Shown here one piece after another: positions 22,019 through 29,067 of a stretch of 36,043 bases of DNA. The stretch is from Acidobacteriota bacterium (GTDB lineage: Bacteria; Acidobacteriota; UBA6911). The notes under the pieces are model-generated. The model made no database searches, was not told where the DNA came from, and saw only the letters and a list, made by a program, of their open reading frames with translations. The translations under genes and the position numbers were made by a program. The DNA lies in the NCBI GenBank assembly GCA_012729555.1, contig JAAYCX010000098.1, positions 1 to 36,043 on the forward strand. The letters run 5' to 3'. The stretch's first letter is position 1, and the number at the start of each line of letters is the position of its first letter.

Positions 22019-23098
22019 TTAAACGTCGCGCTTCTTGCCTTTTCCTTCCGCAAGCATTTTTTCGGCATTCTCAAGTTGTCGGATCGTTTCCCATTCGCCC
22101 CTGGATTCCTTGTGCTCGCGTCGCCGAATTTCGTATTTGTCGAATTCCGTTTTGGCATGATCTTCAGCGTCCTGCTTGCTGACGCGGCCTGCGTTGGGAA
22201 GCACTCGACGTTCGTTGAATCGCAGGAATTCATCCAGCTTCTGTTCCCAATCCTTCATGAATACCTGTTTGCGCCGCTTGGCCTGATCCTCGGCGAAGTC
22301 CAGCCACATTGTGACAATGCGGTTCAACTCCTCGATTTCATCTTCCTTAAGATAATTCTTGGCAATGGTTACATCTGTTTTCCGAACCTCTTCGCCTTTC
22401 CAGGCGGTCAATCCCATATTCGGCAACCCGTGATCGGCACGAGACTGAATCAGTTCGGCGGCAGTCATTCCCGTAGAGGAAAAATGAAGCTTGTTCTGGA
22501 TGATGCTGAAAAATCTGGTTGTTTCGTTCTCGCCCGGATCGTAGTCCGCCGCTACAGCAAATATTTCCCGCACGCGCAGATACATTCGGCGCTCGCTGGC
22601 ACGGATATCACGGATGCGGGCCAGCATTTCATCGAAGTAATCGGGCACAGGGGAGCCCTTAATCGGTGGATTCTTCAGCCGCTCATCGTCCATGGTGAAA
22701 CCCTTGACGATGTATTCTTTCAGCCGCTGCGTTGCCCATATGCGGAAGCGCGTGGCAAGGAGGCTTTTAACGCGGTAGCCGACAGAGATGATCATATCGA
22801 GATTATAAAAATCCAGTTCCCGGCGAACATCGCGGTCTCCCTCCCGGCGAACTGTTAAGAATTTTTTAACAGTTGCCTCCGGAGCCAGTTCCCCCTCCCC
22901 ATAAATGTTGCGGATATGCATGCTTATATTGGGAACCGTCGTCTGGAAAAGCTCGGCGATGAGTTGTTGCGTCAGCCAGACGGTCTCGTCTTCCAGCCGG
23001 ACATCCAGCTTAATTCTGCCGTCTTCTGTCTGATAGACCAGGATTTCGCCTTTCGGCAGATCATCTTTCATGTCCGCTGTGAGTTTCTTCCTGGTCAT
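22019..23098 (-). CDS. rhuM: RhuM-family protein (359 aa)
   Basis: RhuM proteins take their name from a Salmonella pathogenicity-island gene; the molecular function is unknown, and they are common in defence and R-M islands. Signatures: LVYQTEDGRIKLDVRLEDET, VWLTQQLIAELFQTTVPNIS, LDFYNLDMIISVGYRVKS, FRIWATQRLKEYIVKGFTMDD. Then comes a helical C-terminus rich in Lys/Glu/Arg from about residue 260, possibly coiled-coil. The N-terminal part has a Fic/DOC-like or DNA-binding look. The length is typical of the family. The ATG at 23098 overlaps the small upstream ORF by four bases; there is no strong ribosome site, so it depends on coupling. An internal ATG (residue 10) is possible. Confidence 0.9.
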   Translation of the reverse strand: MTRKKLTADMKDDLPKGEILVYQTEDGRIKLDVRLEDETVWLTQQLIAELFQTTVPNISMHIRNIYGEGELAPEATVKKFLTVRREGDRDVRRELDFYNLDMIISVGYRVKSLLATRFRIWATQRLKEYIVKGFTMDDERLKNPPIKGSPVPDYFDEMLARIRDIRASERRMYLRVREIFAVAADYDPGENETTRFFSIIQNKLHFSSTGMTAAELIQSRADHGLPNMGLTAWKGEEVRKTDVTIAKNYLKEDEIEELNRIVTMWLDFAEDQAKRRKQVFMKDWEQKLDEFLRFNERRVLPNAGRVSKQDAEDHAKTEFDKYEIRRREHKESRGEWETIRQLENAEKMLAEGKGKKRDV

Positions 23099-23268
23099 GG
23101 CACGGTGGCATCAGCTGGAAACCCGGCAAAGGAGGAGTCGCCTGCATATTTCGATCCGATGTAGATTGAATCAAACTGGTCGCAATCGTCATCCGTCAGC
23201 GGAGCCGGCTTTTCCTGTTCGCGCACCAGGCGCAGCTCCTGCAGATTCTCCTGCTTGCTCAGCGTCAT
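23095..23268 (-). CDS. small ORF translationally coupled to rhuM (57 aa)
   Basis: A 57-codon frame begins MTLSKQENLQELRLVREQEK and ends in ATGA with rhuM. The coding region is acidic (PLTDDDCDQFDS). It is preceded by GGGGA seven bases before the ATG and a candidate promoter 100 bases further. I do not recognise a family. It could be a real small partner of RhuM or a truncated N-terminus of a lost gene; the overlap argues that it is translated. The first codons and upstream leader recur in degraded form at 25781-25809. Confidence 0.5.
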   Translation of the reverse strand: MTLSKQENLQELRLVREQEKPAPLTDDDCDQFDSIYIGSKYAGDSSFAGFPADATVP

Positions 23269-23286
23269 TGCGTTCCCCGAGCCCGA
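23258..23286. repeat. 29-bp repeat, copy A (leader and start of the rhuM operon)
   Basis: Matches 25781-25809 at 27 of 29 positions. Copy A covers the ATG and leader of the 57-aa ORF; in copy B the ATG is changed to AGG. Confidence 0.65.
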
Positions 23287-23370
23287 TGATGTCCGGAACT
23301 CCCGTCACAGCTGGCCTTTTCCATCCGCCATCCCGGGCAAAACCGTCGTTTTGAGAGCTCTTTACCGTTA

Positions 23371-23400
23371 AGTATACCCCGTTTGCGCCGACACCCGCAA
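23371..23400 (-). promoter_or_regulatory. candidate promoter of the rhuM operon
   Basis: On the minus strand TTGCGG (23400-23395), 18-base spacer, TATACT (23376-23371). The predicted start is about 95 bases upstream of the 57-aa ORF. Confidence 0.4.
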
Positions 23401-23540
23401 CCCGGACGGCGGTGATCTGCCGCTCAGCGGAGGCCGACTCGCCCGCCCGAGGAGTGCGGGGGATCCGGGACGACTCCGCCCCTGCTTTGCTGCTCCCCTT
23501 TTCCCATCGAAATCGGCCGGATGGTTTTTTGATTGCCGCG

Positions 23541-23728
23541 CATGTATGTGTTCACTACCAAGCTGATCCTCCAGGAATTGCTGCAGGGATTCAACGGCCC
23601 GGGAGGCCGGCACGATCGATGTGCTTTGGACACGGCTATGTCTGCGTCACGCACTCTCCCTGCTGTCGATGGACGGCGATTTTGTCCATATCGCAAAACA
23701 CGTTCCCCTGGCCTTGATGGCCGTCTGA
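23541..23728 (+). pseudogene. broken VapC (PIN-domain) toxin remnant
   Basis: One frame from about 23542 reads VFTTKLILQELLQGFNGP, the middle helix of a VapC with its acidic residue (QELLQG). Another frame then reads TIDVLWTRLCLRHALSLLSM followed by DGDFVHIAKHVPL and a stop at 23726-23728, the usual C-terminus (L-x-H/M-D-x-DF-x2-IA). The N-terminal Asp motif and the segment between are missing, and a frameshift joins the parts. The gene is dead. No antitoxin is recognised nearby. Confidence 0.65.
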
Positions 23729-24133
23729 CGGGCCGGCCGGCGTCATCGCTCATGGATGCCCCCCGGAATGTTCTCCTCTTTTGCCTCCCGGAAAGAGCGT
23801 CGGGAAAACTTACATAGGCTGCGAAACGGCGGCATCCTGTCCATGGTCTTCATTCTTCGTTACTTAGTGAAATTCCCGGAAATTGGATTGCGGAATACTG
23901 TAAGCAAGCTTTACAGCTGCGATCGACAGGATCGAGCCATGACCCGAGGGGCCTCGGGCTCTCGCCTGCCGTAACTAAGCTCTTAGTCACGAGTTAGGCG
24001 ATTCCGGCGGAAAAAGCCGCGCCTCCTGAGGCTGCGGATCGGTTATTGCTTTGAATAAGGCAACCAGTCTTTCCAAGTGAAGGCGTGTGTCCCGAACCGG
24101 GACATGATCAGAACCATTCAGGAGAGCCCGATC
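23729..24133. other. non-coding gap between the VapC remnant and the PEP-CTERM gene
   Basis: No gene is supportable. It holds a 7-base GC palindrome (CCCGAGG / CCTCGGG, 23943-23958) and the dyad at 23971-23990. Short open frames in it have no motifs or ribosome sites I trust. Confidence 0.5.
23971..23990. repeat. 20-bp dyad with CTAAG/CTTAG core
   Basis: GTAACTAAG CT CTTAGTCAC: arms match at 8 of 9 positions. A related GTTACTTAGTGA lies at 23859-23870. It could be an operator for the downstream gene or a remnant end of a mobile element; neither is shown. Confidence 0.4.
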
Positions 24134-24898
24134 ATGAAAAAACTATGTCTCCTAACCATCATGGTCATCCTGCTTTGCGCCGGTTCATCCCTTGCGGAGA
24201 GCTTCGACCTGTCCATCGGCATCCGGGAAACCGGAGGGATCGGTCCCGCCTTCAGCAACGCGGGCACCTCAGGCGGCATCGAGTGGGTCAACCGGGATGG
24301 CCAGGTTCTCACCGCCGACGGCACCTGGCAGCTGTTCACTTTCACCCCTGCAACGGACACCCTGACCCCGTTTGCGGGCACCACCGCCGATGGCGTGCTC
24401 GATACGGACTGGGTGTCGCTCGAGCATATCCGCATCCTCAATTCGGATGGGGTCACCTCGCCCATCCGGCTGTGGATCGACAACATTTCCAATACGGACA
24501 GCACCGGTACGGCCACCGAGGGCTTCGAGTCGTTCGCCCCGGGCTCGGAGGTCATGTTTCAGGAACCGAGTTTTTCCGGGTCCACCGCGGCGAACCTTCT
24601 GGCCGGAAGCAGCGCGCTGGTTTCCGATTCGGATGCCTTCGCCGGCGAGTACTCCAATGAGCTCAACTTTCAGTTCGTGGATGACGTCGCCACCCGCTGG
24701 GTGCGCCTGACGACCTTCGGCACTGCCAGCCTCCTGAATCCCGCCATGCACGCGCACGAACCGGGCTACGCTCCTCCATCGATCAGTTTCTACGCCAAAG
24801 CCATGGTGGGGACACCCATTCCCGAACCCGCCTCCCTCCTGCTCCTCGGCACGGGGCTTGGGATGATCGGCCTGGCCGCCTGGCGAAGGAGGAAATGA
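24134..24898 (+). CDS. PEP-CTERM sorting-domain protein (254 aa)
   Basis: An N-terminal signal peptide (MKKLCLLTIMVILLCAGSSLA) precedes a Ser/Thr/Gly/Asp-rich exported region with no known catalytic motif. The C-terminus is a canonical PEP-CTERM tag: IPEPASLLLLGTGLGMIG, followed by AAWRRRK, i.e. PEP motif, one membrane span and basic tail. Such proteins are cut and exported by an exosortase in EPS-producing Gram-negative bacteria. AGGAGAG lies seven bases before the ATG. The exosortase and EPS genes are not in the window. The protein is probably a surface or biofilm matrix component. It is isolated between the rhuM operon and the second pRiA4b gene. Confidence 0.93.
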   Translation: MKKLCLLTIMVILLCAGSSLAESFDLSIGIRETGGIGPAFSNAGTSGGIEWVNRDGQVLTADGTWQLFTFTPATDTLTPFAGTTADGVLDTDWVSLEHIRILNSDGVTSPIRLWIDNISNTDSTGTATEGFESFAPGSEVMFQEPSFSGSTAANLLAGSSALVSDSDAFAGEYSNELNFQFVDDVATRWVRLTTFGTASLLNPAMHAHEPGYAPPSISFYAKAMVGTPIPEPASLLLLGTGLGMIGLAAWRRRK

Positions 24899-24973
24899 GC
24901 CCTTCTTCTGATTTCGTTTCCACCCATCCCGATCGTCCTCTATAACGGTCCTTTTTGAGTTTTCGGCGCATTC

Positions 24974-25002
24974 TTGAACGAACTGCGGCCACATCGTAGT
25001 AT
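24974..25002 (+). promoter_or_regulatory. candidate promoter of the second pRiA4b ORF-3 gene
   Basis: TTGAAC (24974-24979), 17-base spacer, TAGTAT (24997-25002), each four of six consensus bases, about 75 bases before the ATG. Confidence 0.35.
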
Positions 25003-25077
25003 GGTCGCATGCCGTGCCGGCGCCTCAGGCGGAGCGCCATTGTCGGATATGCCGGCCGGAGCCAGGAGCCGAAGCTC

Positions 25078-25698
25078 ATGATGAACGCCCGGAACCATAC
25101 CGTGTATCAGTTCAGGATTGTTTTAAGAGAAATCGAACCGCCCATCTGGAGGGTGATTCAAACCCCCTCCAATTATTCCTTTTGGGACCTGCACGTGGCC
25201 GTACAGGACGCGATGGGCTGGCTTGACTGCCACCTGCATTCGTTTCGCTTCCGAATGCCGCATAAACGCAAGGATACGATCCTCGGCATCCCGGATGATG
25301 GTTCATTCGACCTGGATATCCTGCCGGGCTGGCAGTTTCCGATTGCGGCATATTTTACCGAACCGGGCAAGACGGCGCTCTATGAATACGATTTTGGAGA
25401 TTCGTGGCTGCACGATGTCCTCCTGGAGGGAATTCTGCTGAAAGACAAGACCCTCAAGTATCCCCGGTGCATCGACGGGGGACGGGCCTGCCCGCCCGAG
25501 GATTGCGGCGGGGTGCCGGGCTACCATGAGCACCTCGAGATCCTTGCCGGTTCCCAAGGTCCGGAATACCGGGAGCACGTGGAATGGCTGAAGGGTCATT
25601 TAAAAAACTATTGGCCCTGCGATCCCGACTATTTCGATCCCGACGATGTGGAGTTCTGGAATCCCCATAAGCGGTGGAAGATGACGTTTGCCGAATAG
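25078..25698 (+). CDS. plasmid pRiA4b ORF-3 family protein, second copy (206 aa)
   Basis: It shares with the gene at 20828 the order EPPIWRVIQTPSNYSFWDLH, DAMGWLDCHLHSF, YEYDFGDSWLHDVLLE and GGRACPPEDCGGVPGY, then LEILAGSQGPEY. It is longer in the middle (ILGIPDDGSFDLD) and at the C-terminus (CDPDYFDPDDVEFWNP). Two adjacent ATGs (25078, 25081) follow an AGGAG ten bases upstream. The two copies are protein-level paralogues, with no long nucleotide match seen, so this is not a recent duplication. Function unknown; carried in the same low-GC accessory patch. Confidence 0.9.
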   Translation: MMNARNHTVYQFRIVLREIEPPIWRVIQTPSNYSFWDLHVAVQDAMGWLDCHLHSFRFRMPHKRKDTILGIPDDGSFDLDILPGWQFPIAAYFTEPGKTALYEYDFGDSWLHDVLLEGILLKDKTLKYPRCIDGGRACPPEDCGGVPGYHEHLEILAGSQGPEYREHVEWLKGHLKNYWPCDPDYFDPDDVEFWNPHKRWKMTFAE

Positions 25699-25780
25699 GC
25701 GAGCCGGGGTCCTCACCGGCGGCAGGCGGGCCCCGTGGCTTTGCTGAAAGATATCAACATCGAGATCGTTCGGAGCATCG

Positions 25781-25809
25781 CTCAGCGTCCTTGCGCTCCC
25801 CGAGCCCGA
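25781..25809. repeat. 29-bp repeat, copy B
   Basis: 27 of 29 bases match 23258-23286. It lies between the second pRiA4b gene and the AbiEi-like gene, in a stretch without coding signals. Confidence 0.65.
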
Positions 25810-25849
25810 GGACCCCAGGGCGCAATTGAAGCCCGGGAACTCCTGCCAC

Positions 25850-25878
25850 GCACAATAACCTTCATTGGGTTATTGTGC
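25850..25878 (+). promoter_or_regulatory. perfect 11-bp-arm palindrome, operator of the AbiEi-like gene
   Basis: GCACAATAACC (25850-25860), 7-base spacer, GGTTATTGTGC (25868-25878). It ends 15 bases before the ATG at 25894, with AT-rich TATATG/TGTTAT just before the start. It fits autorepression by the winged-helix antitoxin. There is no ribosome site, so the mRNA may be leaderless. Confidence 0.7.
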
Positions 25879-25893
25879 AATATATGTGTTATC

Positions 25894-26889
25894 ATGGCTG
25901 TCATGGCGAAAGAGCTGATCGAGTTTGAGCATTATGTACATAACGTGCTCGATCTGCATGTCACCACCAAGCCGTGGCCGCAAGTCGCCCGGTTGCCGTT
26001 TTTCCTGAGGGACCAGTACGCCTTCTTCGAGACCCGCATTCTGGAAGCTCCCTGCCTCCTCGTGATGGATCAGGGCGAAAGAGAACCGGCGCCCGCCACC
26101 GTTCGAAAGCACCTGGATCAGCTTCTGCAATACTGGAACGGCGAAATCGTCTATGTTCGCAATCAGGTGACAACATACAACCGCAAGCGACTGATAGAGC
26201 AAAAAGTCCCGTTCGTGATACCCGGCAACCAGATGTATTTGCCCATGCTGGGAATCGATCTGAGGGAACACTATCGCAAGGCCCTCGCCGGAACACTGAC
26301 TTTAAAACCCTCCACACAAGCACTGCTCATTCATATGCTGCTGCGGAGAGCTCCGGGTGATCGATTGACACCGCTGGAGACGGCGCTGGAACTGGGCTAT
26401 ACCCCGATGACGATGACGCGGGCATTCAGTGAATTGGAGGGGGCGGGATTAGTAGGCATTTTCAAGGAAGGCCGGGAGAGATGCCTGTATGTGCCCCGGA
26501 CCCGAAGAGAGCTCTGGGACCAGGCTCAGCCGCTGATGCGTAGCCCTGTCAGGGAGAAAGTTCTGGCAAAGTTGCCGCCCAACCATCGTCCCGGGCCGTT
26601 CTCCGGTCTGACCGGACTTGCCCGCTATACCGACCTCGCCGCACCGGAACACCCGATTTTCGCCGTGACAACGGGCGAATGGACGGCGCTCCAGAAAACC
26701 ACGGGAATCGAGAAAATACCTCACCGGGAGCCCGGAACCTCGGAAGTGGAGATATGGAGTTATCCGCCGCAGTGGTTTGCCCAGGAGGATGTGGTCGATC
26801 GCCTTTCTCTTTTCCTGTCCTTGAAGAACGATCCCGACGAACGGATTGCGGCTTCCCTGGATGAAATGATGGCGCAGGTGAAATGGTAA
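25894..26889 (+). CDS. AbiEi-like winged-helix antitoxin / regulator, orphaned (331 aa)
   Basis: An N-terminal section with no membrane signal is followed by a winged helix near residues 145-200 (LLIHMLLRRAPGDRL, ALELGYTPMTMTRAFSELE, GIFKEGRERCLYVP). A C-terminal domain begins near RSPVREKVLAKLPP and contains PGPFSGLTGLARYTDLA. This order matches type IV (AbiE-type) antitoxins that pair with a nucleotidyltransferase toxin. The expected toxin ATG overlaps the stop here (26883) but the toxin frame stops after 27 codons, so the antitoxin is alone. Two ATGs (25894, 25903) are possible; neither has a ribosome site. A palindrome upstream is the likely operator. Confidence 0.82.
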   Translation: MAVMAKELIEFEHYVHNVLDLHVTTKPWPQVARLPFFLRDQYAFFETRILEAPCLLVMDQGEREPAPATVRKHLDQLLQYWNGEIVYVRNQVTTYNRKRLIEQKVPFVIPGNQMYLPMLGIDLREHYRKALAGTLTLKPSTQALLIHMLLRRAPGDRLTPLETALELGYTPMTMTRAFSELEGAGLVGIFKEGRERCLYVPRTRRELWDQAQPLMRSPVREKVLAKLPPNHRPGPFSGLTGLARYTDLAAPEHPIFAVTTGEWTALQKTTGIEKIPHREPGTSEVEIWSYPPQWFAQEDVVDRLSLFLSLKNDPDERIAASLDEMMAQVKW

Positions 26890-26966
26890 AGGGGCTCGAG
26901 CTATTCAAGGAACACCCGTTCCTGCTGGATTTATCCGCCTATGCCCATAGGGGGATTGCGGGGTAG
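26883..26966 (+). pseudogene. truncated AbiEii-like nucleotidyltransferase toxin stub
   Basis: The ATG at 26883 overlaps the antitoxin stop codon, as in intact pairs. The frame begins MVKGLELFKEHP, like AbiEii-family toxins. It diverges after about a dozen residues and stops at 26964-26966. The nucleotidyltransferase GSxxLD motif and the rest are absent; the next sequence is the GC-rich TPR operon. The toxin was deleted and the antitoxin kept. Confidence 0.6.
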
Positions 26967-27020
26967 GGGGTCGCAGTACTGTTCTGCAGTCCGGGTCGTT
27001 GCGTTCATGGGGAGATGGAG

Positions 27021-27566
27021 ATGGAAACCGCCAAAGAGGAGATGAAAAAGGGGTACACGCTCGCCGCGGGCGGGGAGCACGCGGAGGCGCTCGAGGCCTT
27101 CACCCGGGCCGAAGCGGGGTTCGCGGCTGCGGGGGACGAACGGGGCCGGGCCCGCGCCTGTACCAACAGGTCGCTGGCGCTGGTGCGGCTCGGACGCCTC
27201 GCGGAGGCGCTCGAAGGCTTCCGGTCGGCGCTCGGGAGCTTCGAGGCCGAAGGGGAGCTCCTGCACGTGGCCGAGCAGCACGGGAACATCGGCTCGGTCC
27301 ACCGCGACCTGGGGGAGCCGGACGCGGCGCTCGCGGGCTACGAGAAGGCGCTCGAACTCTACCGGCGCCTGGGGATGGAGGAGCGGGCGGCCGACCAGTG
27401 CACCAACCTCGCCTACGCCCGGTACATGAAAGAAGACTACCCGGAGGCCCTCCGCTGCTACCGCGAGGCGGTCGGGCTCTACGCCCGGTCCGGCTGCGAG
27501 GAGAAGCGCGCGCTGGCGGCCGCGAACGCGGACCGGCTGGAGGCGGCGCTCGGGACAGCGGAATGA
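27021..27566 (+). CDS. tetratricopeptide-repeat protein (181 aa), first gene of a four-gene operon
   Basis: Four to five TPR units are readable: residues 1-35, 42-76 (ARACTNRSLALVRLGRLAEA), 85-118 (EQHGNIGSVHRDLGEPDAAL) and 125-160 (DQCTNLAYARYMKEDYPEAL), each with the Ala/Gly/Tyr spacing of the helical hairpin. There is no signal peptide, so it acts in the cytoplasm as a protein-binding scaffold. GGGGAG is six bases before the ATG at 27021; an ATG at 27015 is immediately next to that site and less likely. The stop overlaps the DUF4037 start by four bases. Together with DUF4037, DUF4125 and a methyltransferase it forms a tightly coupled unit. Confidence 0.88.
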   Translation: METAKEEMKKGYTLAAGGEHAEALEAFTRAEAGFAAAGDERGRARACTNRSLALVRLGRLAEALEGFRSALGSFEAEGELLHVAEQHGNIGSVHRDLGEPDAALAGYEKALELYRRLGMEERAADQCTNLAYARYMKEDYPEALRCYREAVGLYARSGCEEKRALAAANADRLEAALGTAE

Positions 27567-28471
27567 AGGGGCTGGAGCTCGCCGAAAGCTACTACCGCGC
27601 GGTCGGGCTCCCGATGCTGCGCTCCCGCTTCGCGGGCTGGGAGGAGCGGTTGGCGGCGGGCCTGGCCGGGCCCGGTTCGGAGTGTTTCGGCCTGGACGAC
27701 GCGATCTCGCGCGACCACGACTGGGGCCCCGCCTTCTGCCTCTGGCTCGGCGACGAGGAGTACCTCGAGATCGGCGAGCGCCTGCGGCAGGCGTACCTGG
27801 AGCTCCCCCCCCTCTTCATGGGCTTCGGCCCCCGCAAGGCCAGCCCGGGGGAGGAGTGGCGCGTCGGCCCCTGCCGCACCTCCGACTTCTTCCGCCGCTT
27901 CACCGGGCTCCGGCGCCCCCCCGAAACCCTCCGGGAGTGGCTGCGGATCCCCGAAGCCAACCTGGCCGCCTGCACCAACGGCAAAGTCTTCGCCGACCCC
28001 GAGGGGGGGTTCACCCGCTGGCGGCAGGCCCTGCTCGACTATCCCGAGGACGTGCGCCTCAGCAGAATCGCCGATCTCTGCCTCTCCGTCGGCCAGACCG
28101 GGCAGTACAACTTCGCCCGCTCCGTGCGCCGCGCCGAACCGTTTGCGGCCGCCTACTCCGCGGTGAAGTTCTGCGCCGACGCGATCGCGCTGGTGTTCCT
28201 CCTCAACCGGCGCTACGCCCCCTTCTACAAATGGCTCCACCGCGCCGTGCGGGACCTGCCGCTCCTGGGGAGCGCCGTCCACGAGCGGGTCGGCGCCCTG
28301 GTGCAGTCGTCCGAGCCGGCGCGCCGGGAGGAGATCATGGAGGAAACCTGCGTCCTCCTGGCCGACGAGCTCCGGCGGCAGGGGCTGTCGGACTGCCCCG
28401 GCGATTTCCTGCTCGAGCACGCCCCGCGGGTGCGGGCGCGGATCACCGACCCGGAACTCGCGCGCCCCTGA
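27563..28471 (+). CDS. DUF4037-family protein, predicted nucleotidyltransferase-like (302 aa)
   Basis: GSECFGLDDAISRDHDWGPAF (split: GSECFGLDDA and ISRDHDWGP) around residues 38-57 resembles a nucleotidyltransferase-type active loop: a Gly-Ser followed by clustered Asp residues. Later segments, YNFARSVRRAEPFAAAYSAV and FLLNRRYAPFYKWLHRAV, match the conserved core of DUF4037. Function has not been established for the family as far as I know. ATG overlaps the TPR stop (ATGA). The DUF4125 gene begins 11 bases after the stop. The co-occurrence of DUF4037 and DUF4125 is recurrent in bacteria, sometimes as fusions. The substrate, nucleotide or protein, is unknown. Confidence 0.82.
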   Translation: MKGLELAESYYRAVGLPMLRSRFAGWEERLAAGLAGPGSECFGLDDAISRDHDWGPAFCLWLGDEEYLEIGERLRQAYLELPPLFMGFGPRKASPGEEWRVGPCRTSDFFRRFTGLRRPPETLREWLRIPEANLAACTNGKVFADPEGGFTRWRQALLDYPEDVRLSRIADLCLSVGQTGQYNFARSVRRAEPFAAAYSAVKFCADAIALVFLLNRRYAPFYKWLHRAVRDLPLLGSAVHERVGALVQSSEPARREEIMEETCVLLADELRRQGLSDCPGDFLLEHAPRVRARITDPELARP

Positions 28472-28482
28472 CTGGAGACACC

Positions 28483-29067
28483 ATGAACGAAAAAGAGCGG
28501 CTCATCGAAGCGATCCTGGAGATCGAACTCCGGATGTTTTTGACCGTAAACCCGGTCCTGACGAGCGGGTGCCAGGAAGACCCCGAGGGTTTCCGGCTCC
28601 ACCGCCGCGCCCAGTTCCTCCCCTGGCCCGAGGAGACTCTCGCCAGCTACCTCGAGGACCTCGGCGCGGCCGAGGAGCGGGGGGAGAACCTGATGCGCCG
28701 CAAGTACGCCCGCATGCAGGGCCCGGCGGAGGAAAGCGGCCCGGAAGTCGAGGAGATCGTGCGCCGCGAGATGGAGTGGCAGCGCGCGATGTTCCGGGAC
28801 TACCCCGCCGTCATGGGCGGCGCGCGCCCCCTCACCGACGACCGCACCCGGGCCGAGATGACGTCGTTTGAAACCTACACCCGCGGCGAGCTCGAAACCT
28901 ACTCCCCCCGCACCCTGGGGCTGCTGCGGCGCGACCTTGTGGCCATGCGGGACCGGGGCGAGAGCCTGTCCGAGAAAATCTACGGCCACCTCGTGCGCGC
29001 GCTCGGCTACGCCTCGCTCGCGGACGCGGAACAAAAATTGAAACCCCGGATGGGTCCCCTTTCATGA
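28483..29067 (+). CDS. DUF4125-family protein (194 aa)
   Basis: The protein opens with EKERLIEAILEIELRMFLTV, then FRLHRRAQFLPWPEETLASY, YARMQGP and MEWQRAMFRDYPAVMGGARPL, the conserved blocks of DUF4125. It is mostly helical and cytoplasmic, with no metal or nucleotide motif that I recognise. TGGAGA lies seven bases before the ATG. The stop overlaps the methyltransferase start by four bases. It is the third gene of the TPR-DUF4037-DUF4125-methyltransferase operon; it probably works on, or with, the DUF4037 protein. Confidence 0.82.
   Translation: MNEKERLIEAILEIELRMFLTVNPVLTSGCQEDPEGFRLHRRAQFLPWPEETLASYLEDLGAAEERGENLMRRKYARMQGPAEESGPEVEEIVRREMEWQRAMFRDYPAVMGGARPLTDDRTRAEMTSFETYTRGELETYSPRTLGLLRRDLVAMRDRGESLSEKIYGHLVRALGYASLADAEQKLKPRMGPLS

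Noticed and set aside
23943-23958. GC-rich palindrome CCCGAGG / CCTCGGG
   Set aside because: Two-base loop and no T-run; no neighbouring gene end explains it.
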